The notes under the pieces were generated by a model. That model did not search any database and had not been told where the DNA came from. It saw only the letters and a program-made list of their open reading frames with translations. From positions 62,001 through 126,000 of the forward strand of contig NZ_BEXF01000015.1 in assembly GCF_002897295.1 (NCBI RefSeq): DNA of 64,000 bases, read 5' to 3'. Source of the stretch: Brevibacillus reuszeri. GTDB taxonomy: Bacteria > Bacillota > Bacilli > Brevibacillales > Brevibacillaceae. Within the stretch, counting starts at the first letter, position 1. Each line of letters starts with the position of its first letter. Made by a program: the position numbers and the translations under genes. Positions 17,173 to 25,800 of the stretch are shown one piece after another.

Positions 17173-17875
17173 ATGGTGATAGGTAAGAATATCCCTCGTC
17201 TGTAAACGTTAGGGTTATCTTTTCCCCCACCTCACACCGTACGTGAGAGTTTCCCCTCATACGGCGTTCCATCGCTGTAAAATACTCGCATATTAGGAGA
17301 ATAAGCGATTTACCTTACAGCGACTATGCCCCTTCGCATCCATAGGAATTACCCTATTTCATCGCTACTACGGGCTGCTGCCCTCCAAATTCAACGATCA
17401 TTTCCTATCGTTTAGAGTTATTGAGTTTTACTCCTCTTATCAACCTCTTTTGGAGTTCCAACGTTCCCTATATCCTAGCCTTCCACGAGTTGCCTTAGCT
17501 TCTCTCTATGTCCCGTCCATTATTCTTTTGTCCTTTGGTTGGAAGACTCAGAACACAATCAAGAAGTCGTACAGTTATCCTTCAGGAAGGGAGAATAACA
17601 GCAATGGAGAAACGTATGGGGTAACGAGACTTTATACGAGAGTTCGTTTTCTAAGCATAGCAACCTTTTGGCCCCCCGCGTTACCACGTCTTCACCGAGC
17701 TTTGTACAGGCAGTCAGTAAAAACTATCTGCACATCGGAGTATTAGGGAAGGGTCGCCAACTCAACCCTTAACAGGTACTTCCCCTGTCCATTCAGATAT
17801 AGAGTTAGGCTAAATAGATGAGCCCCCTAGTTTTATTGCATGTTTCCACGCAGATTGTCTAGGAACGTTGCACAC
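17173..17875 (-). mobile_element. ORF-less group II intron, 703 nt, inside the helicase gene
   Basis: The minus strand begins GTGTGC and ends in CACCAT, fitting GUGYG...AY ends. Near its 3' end (about 17226-17265) is a domain V-like hairpin, GCCGTATGAGGGGAAACTCTCACGTACGG, shown here with its GAAA tetraloop core, followed by a domain VI-like stem. Removing 17173-17875 joins GGGA to AGTCAATTC and restores the Walker A sequence ADMGTGKS, with the exons in frame. No reverse-transcriptase frame is present. Splicing would therefore need self-splicing or a protein supplied in trans. Confidence 0.85.
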
Positions 17876-18704
17876 TCCCTGTCCCCATGTCCGCCGACGA
17901 AAGCGCACTCCTTTCATGCTTCAAGGTATTATGTAACGCTTGAATCATGTGTGCTTGAGCGGGAAAAGGTGTCCGTTTCATTGTTGCAATGAAAGGACTT
18001 AATGGTTTATCAGGGGAGTGTCGAGGTTCTTTTTCATTGAGTTTTTCAGCGAGGACGGAAGCATTTGCACGAAGATACTCTTGCATGGTCATATCTTGCT
18101 GGTACACGCCATTCGTCGTGGACTCCGGAATTTCCAGGTATCCGCTCTTAATGGAATCCGTGACGAGATTCTTCAATTCTTCCTCGTTTATATTGAGCTT
18201 CTTCCCAACAAGTGAATCCCACATAGAAAATGCAGGGTTTCTAATAATCTGTAGGGATTGTAGATGATTTCTGAGGAGAAACTCAAATTGATGGATCCAC
18301 TCTCGCGGCATCCCAAAACGAGCTACGACATGTTCACCGATGATCTTTTGAAAATCACCATCTGGTGCAAGAATATAGGCCACATTCGAATCCTTACATT
18401 CTTCTAAACCGTTCATGGTGGCTCTAACATTCATCACCATCCCATGCGTAACATCACCTAAACCAATTGGTCGCTCCATTCGACGGTACTTATCTTGTAC
18501 AACCCTCGAATACGAACCGTTGGATTCAATTTGAACGTCCCTTCCTTCACAGAATCCTGCTGAAATTGCGCGTACTGATGTTTCCAATCCAACATACGAA
18601 GCTGCAATTAAGCTCGTCTGCTTAGTTGATTCATTATGATCGAGAACCGCAAAGTGTAAGGCAGCGTTAAAGTATCGCTCTGTAGTAGAAAGTGAAATAT
18701 TCAT
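17876..18704 (-). CDS. SNF2-type helicase, 5' exon
   Basis: N-terminal 276 codons of the helicase. The exon ends with SSADMGTG and one base of the following lysine codon, exactly at the intron start. The first 220 residues are a soluble domain I do not recognise; FPAQAHMIQAL just before Walker A is a Q-motif-like segment typical of SNF2 enzymes. If the intron does not splice, translation stops after reading SVQRS from intron sequence, giving a 281-aa product without helicase activity. Confidence 0.8.
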
Positions 18705-18718
18705 TTGGTCGCCCTAAA

Positions 18719-18800
18719 GTAAAAGAACTCAGGGCTTGGATGGCCCTGAGTTAACATCTACCTCAGGGCCATCCCCCTCTCAATATTTAGATGGTACTTA
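18719..18800 (-). promoter_or_regulatory. Leader with mutually exclusive hairpins before the helicase gene
   Basis: On the minus strand a 12-bp stem, GATGGCCCTGAG/CTCAGGGCCATC (18739-18773), overlaps a second 10-bp stem, AACTCAGGGC/GCCCTGAGTT (18726-18752), which is followed by CTTTTAC. The middle segment can pair with either side but not both, the classic antiterminator/terminator switch. It belongs with the other leaders by position, not by sequence. Confidence 0.65.
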
Positions 18801-18807
18801 TTGTTCT

Positions 18808-19140
18808 TTAAATCACCTGTACATTTTCTTTCATGTCTTCATCGATTGCATTGGACATGAATAAATTGTATAGCTCAACGGATGCCTCTTCTAATTCCCA
18901 AAGAGTTAAGGTTGAAACGTCAATGTTAAAGTCAAATAGATAAAAAGATTCATCGTTAAAAATGACCGTTTGATCCTGTATAAACTCTCCTCCCGAATAT
19001 GTTACAAAGAATTTGTCTCCCTCTTTTTTAATGATGGTTATCTCATTGGAACGATCGTTAAAGAAACACTCCGTAAAGACGTATTCTTTTCCTTCAATCA
19101 TTTGAGCAACGGTTAATTTGGATTGTTCAACTTGGTTCAT
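18808..19140 (-). CDS. Hypothetical protein, 110 aa
   Basis: ATG at 19140 chosen because GAAGGGG lies 8 nt upstream; a GTG at 19149 is the alternative. Acidic, beta-rich N-terminal half (KEYVFTECFFNDRSNEITIIKKEG) and helical C-terminal end. No family recognised. It lies between the methyltransferase gene and the helicase leader. Confidence 0.6.
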   Translation of the reverse strand: MNQVEQSKLTVAQMIEGKEYVFTECFFNDRSNEITIIKKEGDKFFVTYSGGEFIQDQTVIFNDESFYLFDFNIDVSTLTLWELEEASVELYNLFMSNAIDEDMKENVQVI

Positions 19141-19235
19141 ATGGTACACCCCTTCGTAAATTCATAGTTTTCTATAAGCCATGGATGAGACGCGATATGG
19201 ATAAAATCCAAAAGCAGTAGGCCTCCTTGTGTACT

Positions 19236-20267
19236 CTATTCCAGATCAAAAACTCCATCTTTCGTAAAAACGCGAACTATCGACTTGTGATGTTTGATTG
19301 TGACTTCCCCTTCTACTTCTCCATCGTCATTGACCTTATCTGCTGTATCGTGTATTTGCTTCGTTACACCTACCAGCAAGTGATTGCCCATGTTTCCTCC
19401 AACTGCTCCAGCTGCTATCGCAATTGCATAGTGAGTTGGTTTGAGTGGAAGCACCGGATTTTTTAAGTCAGCATTCCTGGAATGGGAAGGTAAGAACAGC
19501 TCTTTCATGGATAGAAAAATTGGGGAAGTGACAAGATCCTTCGACATTTCATCTATTCGTAATTTCCCTGCTCGAAACAATCGAATGGATTGGCGAGAAG
19601 GCAGAATACGATAGGTTACCCCATCTTCTTCATCAAGGCTTGGCAATGCCTCTGGTCCAAGCTTGGATACTTCACGAAGATAATGAGTAGTAACACTTCT
19701 TTCGTCTGGATCGGGCCGTTGAAAGTAACCAAACACTACGACCTGCTTGAAAGTTGGATAGTTCACATCTGTAAAACGATAAACCTTTACACTTGTGAAT
19801 CGGGAGGCAATCAAAAGAGAAGCATCGCTCAAGACATACTGAGGTATGCAAAACATGAGTAATGCCCCCTTCACAAGAACATTCGTAGACTTATTCGTAA
19901 GCCTACGTAAGAAAGAGGTTTCTATCCGTTCTCCAAATCCATCGTCATAGGGTGGATTCAAATAGAGAGCTGAGAAATGATCTTCAGTACGCACATTCTC
20001 ATAACCATCTTGTAGAACGTGATGAAGAATGTTTCGAGCCTCTTCAGCTCTTTCTTTTTCTAATTCCACCCCGTAGGTGATGACCTTACTATCTGGTGTC
20101 GAGAGATGATCGGAAAGAATCCGAAGCGCAACTCCCTTTCCGCAGCAAGGATCATAGAAGTTAAATTCTCCCGCTTCCTCAATGCGAAGTCGAGAAGCTA
20201 CCAGTTGCATTTCTTTTTCTGGTGTGGCATAAAACCCACCTTTACTTTCTGAAGCGATACGTGCCAT
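19236..20267 (-). CDS. DUF6094-like N6-adenine-type methyltransferase, 343 aa
   Basis: FYDPCCGKGVALRIL is a SAM-binding motif I, and ALYLNPPYDDG carries the NPPY catalytic motif of amino-methylating DNA methyltransferases. GGFYATPEKEMQLVASRL at the N-terminus is typical of proteins annotated DUF6094, found with helicases on plasmids and integrative elements. ATG at 20267 used; the frame extends to 20288, into the leader hairpin. It probably modifies adenine in the element's own DNA. Confidence 0.8.
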   Translation of the reverse strand: MARIASESKGGFYATPEKEMQLVASRLRIEEAGEFNFYDPCCGKGVALRILSDHLSTPDSKVITYGVELEKERAEEARNILHHVLQDGYENVRTEDHFSALYLNPPYDDGFGERIETSFLRRLTNKSTNVLVKGALLMFCIPQYVLSDASLLIASRFTSVKVYRFTDVNYPTFKQVVVFGYFQRPDPDERSVTTHYLREVSKLGPEALPSLDEEDGVTYRILPSRQSIRLFRAGKLRIDEMSKDLVTSPIFLSMKELFLPSHSRNADLKNPVLPLKPTHYAIAIAAGAVGGNMGNHLLVGVTKQIHDTADKVNDDGEVEGEVTIKHHKSIVRVFTKDGVFDLE

Positions 20268-20282
20268 AATGACGCCCCGTAC

Positions 20283-20420
20283 AAGCAAAAGGAAGGGGGT
20301 TAGATCCCCTTCCGCTGAAATGCTTGCAGAAGGGCTCCCTCCCTCTCTTAGATGCGTTGACTTTTGATATTACTATCCGCTATTCGGATAATCGTGCTGA
20401 AAACGAAATGGAAGTCATAT
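20283..20420 (-). promoter_or_regulatory. Attenuator-like leader before the DUF6094-like gene
   Basis: The minus strand carries the small hairpin ATCCGAATAGCGGAT (about 20376-20390), as in L2-L5, and then GGAAGGGG/CCCCTTCC with a TTTTGC tail (about 20291-20313), enclosed by CAAGCA/TGCTTG. The hairpin ends about 25 nt before the methyltransferase ATG. Confidence 0.65.
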
Positions 20421-20425
20421 TTAAT

Positions 20426-20875
20426 TTACTCACCTGTCCCCATCATCTGTCTTTCATATTCTAAAATCTGTTCCCATGTAAGCCATTCAGGTTTACTTTT
20501 TTCATCTATGCTATTGTAAATAGATTTCATTTCTTCAATATGATTTTTTTCATCTTCACCAGAAAGACGAGATTTATTTCTGTTTCCATATCCAAGGTAA
20601 TAATCGCAGTCGCTTCTCAATCTACCTAACATCATGTAGTTAAATCTGTATGGAGATTCTTCGTACTTGGTCTTAAACACTACAGTTAAATCACTTTTGA
20701 TTGGTGAACAAGGTTCTCCATCAAAAATATTCCCACAACTAAATAGCTCTGGTACTCCTTTACCAAGCGTAATATCTTTCCATAGCGAACCAGTTTCAAT
20801 GCACTTATAAACAGGTCTGTTCCAGTCATCAAGTCCAATATACTCCATTGTCCTTACGGTTGAATTGTTTTCCAT
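20426..20875 (-). CDS. LPD11-like protein, 149 aa
   Basis: The stretch RFNYMMLGRLRSDCDYYLG followed by a glycine/asparagine loop and HIEEMKSIYN matches the core of the LPD11 domain as I know it, a small domain found in large polyvalent proteins of mobile elements and also alone. The start is placed at the ATG that follows AGGAGGATGGAAAA. Function unknown; it may act during element transfer. Confidence 0.7.
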   Translation of the reverse strand: MENNSTVRTMEYIGLDDWNRPVYKCIETGSLWKDITLGKGVPELFSCGNIFDGEPCSPIKSDLTVVFKTKYEESPYRFNYMMLGRLRSDCDYYLGYGNRNKSRLSGEDEKNHIEEMKSIYNSIDEKSKPEWLTWEQILEYERQMMGTGE

Positions 20876-20966
20876 TTTTCCATCCTCCTGAATAAAACTC
20901 ACATTTTTATTTAATCTAACTCGTTTACTATCAACACAGTAATCCGAATACCATTTTTATCTACTG

Positions 20967-21191
20967 TTATAGATTTGCTGATTTTAGAGATACTTGCTTA
21001 CTCCATTCGTTAAAAGCAAACTGGTCGATCTCTTGTAAGATGGCAGCTGCCTCGGAAAGCGTTTTACCTTCATTTATCAAATTGTCTACTAAACCAGTTC
21101 GTGATGAATTCTCTTTTGGGAGAGCATTGTTCACAATGGACATAACTCCATTTTGATATTTGACTACCCCGAAATTTGTTCCGACAAGCAT
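20967..21191 (-). CDS. Hypothetical protein, 74 aa
   Basis: AAAGGGGAACGGTCTT precedes the ATG. The start lies inside the end of the preceding 21164-21430 gene (28-nt overlap), so translation is probably coupled. Small soluble protein with a helical C-terminal half; no family recognised. Confidence 0.55.
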   Translation of the reverse strand: MLVGTNFGVVKYQNGVMSIVNNALPKENSSRTGLVDNLINEGKTLSEAAAILQEIDQFAFNEWSKQVSLKSANL

Positions 21192-21430
21192 AAGACCGTT
21201 CCCCTTTCTACATTACCTGCCTCAATTGATAATTCATTAAATTCCATGACTAACTGACCTGTATTTGTCTTAAGCTCGTTCTTAATTTTGCTTTGCAGAT
21301 CTTCCAAAGCTTGACTGTATCCAGAATAGTATTTATTACGACTGTGTTGATTCAGAAAAGCCCATATTCTATACTTTTTTTGCTCAACCTCAATATGCGC
21401 AAGTAATGCATTCAATACTGTCTCAACCAA
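21164..21430 (-). CDS. Hypothetical helical protein, 88 aa (TTG start)
   Basis: A longer frame begins at 21463, but its first codons are a hairpin arm (21458-21488). GGGGTG lies 8 nt before a TTG at 21430, which I prefer. The product is helical with a glutamine/lysine-rich core. No family recognised. Confidence 0.5.
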   Translation of the reverse strand: MVETVLNALLAHIEVEQKKYRIWAFLNQHSRNKYYSGYSQALEDLQSKIKNELKTNTGQLVMEFNELSIEAGNVERGTVLCLSEQISG

Positions 21431-21455
21431 ACCATTTTCACCCCAAATAGCAAAG

Positions 21456-21490
21456 GAGAGCATGCCTTAGTGCAGCTGCTCTCCTTCAAG
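21456..21490 (-). terminator. Terminator-like hairpin before the 88-aa gene
   Basis: GGAGAGCA...TGCTCTCC followed by TTTGC on the minus strand, about 30 nt before the preferred TTG start. It resembles the leaders elsewhere in position. Confidence 0.5.
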
Positions 21491-21569
21491 ATTTGTTATC
21501 TTTTGCTTCCACACAGAATTTATTACTGTCCCTTTGTTTGGCATAGCGTACATTCATGTTCTTCATACC

Positions 21570-21842
21570 TTATTTTCTATCTTCAATAGAAACGACCTCA
21601 AATACCACGGCCATTCCGTCATATTGATTATGGAACCATATCCTTCCGCGTGTACCTAAAGGGTTACAATACCAGTCCCACTCTGTATTAGACAGGTGGC
21701 TCCATTGACCCTTCATCCATTCTACTACGCTCTCAAATTCATCTGCTTCAATGGCTCCTTCCGCCTCATAAGGAAAATGGAAGTTTGCGGATCCTTCTTG
21801 GTTCTCACTTTCGTTATGAACAAGTACATAGGAAAACAACAT
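21570..21842 (-). CDS. Hypothetical protein, 90 aa
   Basis: GAGAGGATGA precedes the ATG at 21842. Tryptophan-rich (WMKGQWSHLSNTEWDWYCN), acidic and beta-rich. No recognised family. It may share a transcript with the genes downstream if the hairpin at 21456 is read through. Confidence 0.6.
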   Translation of the reverse strand: MLFSYVLVHNESENQEGSANFHFPYEAEGAIEADEFESVVEWMKGQWSHLSNTEWDWYCNPLGTRGRIWFHNQYDGMAVVFEVVSIEDRK

Positions 21843-21948
21843 GATCACTCATCCTCTCTAATGATCCACTATTTAAAGACATACCCCATTCAAATCCAAT
21901 TCTAATTGGCCGGGTTCATCGAACACTTGATTTGATCCATAAAAACAT

Positions 21949-22125
21949 TCAACGGTTTGGTAAATGTTTAACATAGTCCTGATATCTTTTTGTATGCCAG
22001 TCATATTTGCGATATCGGATTCTTTTTCCAGTTTGAAGGAGAACACCATCTGATTCAAACTCAGATAAATCTCCTTCAACTAGCAAAATACACTTGCTAT
22101 ACAGGAATAATACATTTACTCGCAA
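21949..22125 (-). CDS. Hypothetical protein, 58 aa (TTG start)
   Basis: TTGGAGGGAAGAGC lies right before a TTG at 22125. The product (RVNVLFLYSKCILLVEGDLSE) reads as a compact beta-rich domain ending in a basic tail. Another frame on the same strand (21873-22079) overlaps it but lacks a good start, so I chose this one. Confidence 0.5.
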   Translation of the reverse strand: MRVNVLFLYSKCILLVEGDLSEFESDGVLLQTGKRIRYRKYDWHTKRYQDYVKHLPNR

Positions 22126-22150
22126 AGCTCTTCCCTCCAACTATCCTTAC

Positions 22151-22522
22151 TTAATTCATTTTTCTACATTTGTTACCATGCATAATGACTCTTTTCGAAA
22201 TCTCAAACGTAGCAGCAAGTTGAGCTGCTGTTACAGGGCCAATACCTTTAATCCGTAAAAAGTCTTTCTCTGACATGCTCATTAATTCATTCATGGTGAG
22301 TTCATCAGCTAGGTAGTTGCATATACTTCTAGCCTTCGGACCTCGAATGATGGTGCCGAGTAAGTGCTTCATCGAAACACCCCCCGCTCCATACTCATAA
22401 ATGAATCCAGAGCTAATTTGAGCGAATGAAGGCATACCTACCGGTTCCTCTGTACCTTCTAATGTGAGCTGGTAGTATTTCTTACACTCTTCATCAGTTA
22501 CATCAGACGCTAACTTGTCCAT
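22151..22522 (-). CDS. RadC N-terminal-like helix-hairpin-helix protein, 123 aa
   Basis: The C-terminal half (DFLRIKGIGPVTAAQLAATFEISKR) matches the HhH region that precedes the JAB domain in RadC/UPF0758 proteins, with the LLGTIIRG segment before it. The JAB metalloprotease-like domain is absent and no remnant follows. AAGGAG precedes the ATG. It may bind DNA on its own, or act with the JAB protein at 3660. Confidence 0.75.
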   Translation of the reverse strand: MDKLASDVTDEECKKYYQLTLEGTEEPVGMPSFAQISSGFIYEYGAGGVSMKHLLGTIIRGPKARSICNYLADELTMNELMSMSEKDFLRIKGIGPVTAAQLAATFEISKRVIMHGNKCRKMN

Positions 22523-22539
22523 TCCTCATCTCTCCTTAC

Positions 22540-22580
22540 TACCTCCCGCTTGGCGGGAAGAGGTTTCCCGCCATTGGGTA
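22540..22580 (-). promoter_or_regulatory. Hairpin next to the ribosome binding site of the HhH gene
   Basis: TGGCGGGAA/TTCCCGCCA with a 5-nt loop lies about 20 nt upstream of AAGGAG. A neighbouring CCCGC/GCGGG pairing shares the same bases, so two folds are possible. Confidence 0.45.
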
Positions 22581-22639
22581 AGCAATAAAGTCGTCTTTCT
22601 AAGGATTCATGTAGCTTGGAACTAATTTCCTCCCTTCTG

Positions 22640-22800
22640 GAACGCAAAAAAGGCCCAGTAGAGAAGACAAGACGAATAAACCATCTCATCAACCCAACTG
22701 GGCTCTTACTTACATTCCGAAATTCTTCCGGATGACTAACTCACAAAAAAGTGTTAAGAAACAAGGCTTACGAGGTGATTATAGCATAGTTCAAAAAATG
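22640..22800 (-). promoter_or_regulatory. Attenuator-type leader, copy L5
   Basis: Minus strand: TATAAT at about 22779, U-rich stretch, the small hairpin TCCGGAAGAATTTCGGA (22716-22732), then GCCCAGT/ACTGGGC (22653-22703) with GGGTTGATGAGATG, and a six-T run then GCGTT. The HhH gene starts about 115 nt downstream. Confidence 0.75.
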
Positions 22801-22814
22801 TTTAAACCCATAGT

Positions 22815-22862
22815 TCCCAGAAAAAAACTAGCTATGCGTATAACATAGCTAGTTGCGCTGGT
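22815..22862 (-). terminator. Terminator of the S-layer gene
   Basis: The minus strand reads AACTAGCTATG...CATAGCTAGTT followed by seven T. A nearly identical stem is found at 27838-27885, beside a decayed copy of the same gene end. Confidence 0.85.
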
Positions 22863-22870
22863 TTAGAAAT

Positions 22871-25800
22871 CTACCATCCCAAGGAAGATAGTGCCTTGAT
22901 CATCATGGCAGCAAACTCAGCTCTGGTAATGGTTTCATTTGGATATAAGTTACCAGTACTATCTCCACCAAAGATTCTTGCGTCAATGTTCCCATCAGCC
23001 CAGCTTGGCAATTGGGCACCATCCTGAAAAGCATTCTTGTTTAATGGAGTATACACGTAGTTTTGAGTCTTCTTCATAGCGTTTGTAATGAATACAGCAG
23101 CTTCCGCTCTAGAAATCGGTTGTCCACCATTAAAATTCGACCCGAATACAGCTGGTACCACTTTTCCTTTCACGAGCGGGGCCACATAGGATTTTGCCCA
23201 ATGGTCTACACCTGTGATGTTATTCAACACAGCAGCTTCTTCTTCATTACTTAACTTCCGAAGAACAGTGTACAACGATAGGTCATTAGCGTTGGTATTT
23301 ACCCCTAGTAGCCGAGAGATAATAACCGCGAGCTCTTCCCTCGAAATGTTTGCATCTGGTCTAAATTCACGCAAATCATAACCAAATCCCGTCTCATACC
23401 CTTCTACTAATCCCATACCATTGATTTGATCGATGTAACTGTACCCCCAATGGTTGGCAATATCGGTGAGTCCAGGTTGTTTTACACCAAACACGGCATA
23501 CCAGTTTCCAGCTCCTGAATTGGCAATGCTTAACGTTACAGAGAAGACTTTATCTCCATCATAGCTATAACCAAAAGAAGTAGGTAATGCAATCCACTTT
23601 TTACCGGCTTCATTATAGTAGTATCCACGGAATCCTAAACCAGAGTCGAGGATTTGTGAAATCGTCGTTCCATCATTAATCACTATCTTGTTAGTTTGTT
23701 GGACAGAATCCTTAATTGGAACATGTCCATCGTGTCTACCTATCAAATCACCTCTTTGCAAATCAGTTACAGAAGGCTGTCCTTTAATAGCATTCGGAGT
23801 CTTAGGTTGGGGAACTACAGTGTTACCTTGATTACCTCCCATAGTGGGTTTGGTAGACTCAATACCCTTGTCTCGATCTTTAGATGGTTTATCATCATTA
23901 TCCCGGCTGCTCTCTTTTTTATTACGATACACATTCACTTTGTAAACTGCTTGCTTACCTTTTGGAGTTTCGACAATAATCTCAATTCTATTTCTCCCTA
24001 CTTGAAGGGAAATATCATCAGATCTCTCCGATGGTTTTAACTTTTCACCATCTACGTATACCTTGTGATCTTCGGCATGAGTCTGCACTTTGAAGTTAAT
24101 ATATTTCGTTTCATATGGAAGATCAATATCGTAGGTGAATTCTGTATCCTTGAATCTTGGAGATAGTTTGCCCTCAGATGGTACAATATTTTTCGCTGTT
24201 AAAGCTTCAGGGTTTTCACCTTCTCCGGGATCAGTTCCACCTTCGCCAGGATTGGTCCCTCCGCCTTCACCTGGATTAGTTCCACCTTCTCCTGGGTCAG
24301 TACCTCCACCATTTCCTGGGTTAGAACCACCGTTACCCGGATCAGTTCCTCCGCCATTTCCTGGGTCCGTCCCGCCACCGTTTCCTGGGTTAGAACCGCC
24401 GTTACCCGGATCGGTTCCTCCGCCATTTCCTGGGTCCGTCCCGCCACCGTTTCCTGGGTTAGAACCACCGTTACCCGGATCGGTTCCTCCGCCATTTCCT
24501 GGGTCCGTCCCGCCACCGTTTCCTGGGTTAGAACCACCGTTACCCGGATCAGTTCCTCCACCATTTCCTGGGTCCGTCCCGCCACCGTTTCCTGGGTTAG
24601 AACCACCGTTACCCGGATCAGTTCCTCCGCCATTTCCTGGGTCTGTACCTCCACCATTCCCAGGGTTAGATCCACCATTGCCCGGATCAGTGCCCCCTCC
24701 ATTCCCTGGGTCTGTACCTCCTCCATTCCCAGGGTTAGATCCACCATTGCCCGGATCGGTTCCTCCACCGCTTCCTGGGTCAGTGCCTCCTCCACCATTC
24801 CCAGGGTCCGTTCCTCCATTTCCTGGGTCAGTTGGAGTAGTTACTTCTACCTCAATAGGTTCGGTTGTAACGTCCTCTCCATTAGGTCCTTTGGCTAAAT
24901 GCGCTAGAACCGTGTACTTATAATGTTTTCCAGGCTCCAATCCGGTTTCACTAAATGGAACCTCTCCATCTGAGTTCTCAGTAATTGTTCCCAAATCTTT
25001 ATACTCGCCTGTAACGGTATTATAGTACTCCAATTGGAAAGTACCGTCCCCATTAGGAGTATACGTCCACTCTGGATTTCGGGACACCGTGTAGTACTCC
25101 GCTTGTGGTACTTGGTTATATGAGAAGCTTACTTCAGATGGCTTCACTTCTGGTTTTGTAGGTTCTGGCTTAGAATCTGGAGGAGTAGTAACCTGAATAG
25201 AAATAGATTCACTCTCTCCATATTCGTTTTTGAATTTGATGGAATACTCATACGTAGATTCTGGCGCAGTACCTTTATCTACGAATGCAGTTAGATCACC
25301 GCGATAAACTAATGCGCTATTATCACGCATTAGAATGGATTCTTTAGAATTAGGGTTCAAATCCCATTGCAAAGATACGCTATATGGTCTAGCATACACG
25401 ACCTTAAAATTCTCGGGATTTGAAGGAGCCTCTCCTAAGGTCTTGGGATTAATTGTAATCCCAGCACTCTGACCTTTGGAATTAATTGCGTAAAGGGTGA
25501 ATCCATATACCGTTTCTGTTTCCAGCTCGGTTAGATCTGTTGAAAGGTTGGCTCCAGAATAAATCTGATTTCCACCTTGAACTACACGATATGACTCTGC
25601 GCCATCAACTGCATTCCATGAGAGTGTCATAGAGTTTTTGGTGATGTTAGTGGCCTTAAAGTCTACTACGGAAATATTAGGCATCGTAGGCGCGGAGATG
25701 TCAGCTGTGGTGAATGTTACAGTACTAGGCGCGCTTTCAATACCATTCTTAATTCTGTATACGTCGTAAGTGTAGGTTGTGCCAGGAATTAAACCTTCCA

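Noticed and set aside
17450..17746. A 98-aa plus-strand frame inside the intron region
   Set aside because: It lies antisense to the group II ribozyme, has no ribosome binding site and does not resemble a reverse transcriptase.
21873..22079. A 68-aa frame overlapping the 58-aa gene
   Set aside because: No start with a proper ribosome binding site; most of it is the shifted frame of 21949-22125.
24199..24819. A minus-strand frame of 206 codons in the same repeat array
   Set aside because: It is a shifted frame of the repeats, without a start signal, inside the S-layer gene.
24135..24923. A long plus-strand frame coding for proline-rich repeats
   Set aside because: It is the antisense of the 69-bp repeat array of the S-layer gene. 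A repeat length divisible by three keeps all frames open; there is no ribosome binding site and no promoter.
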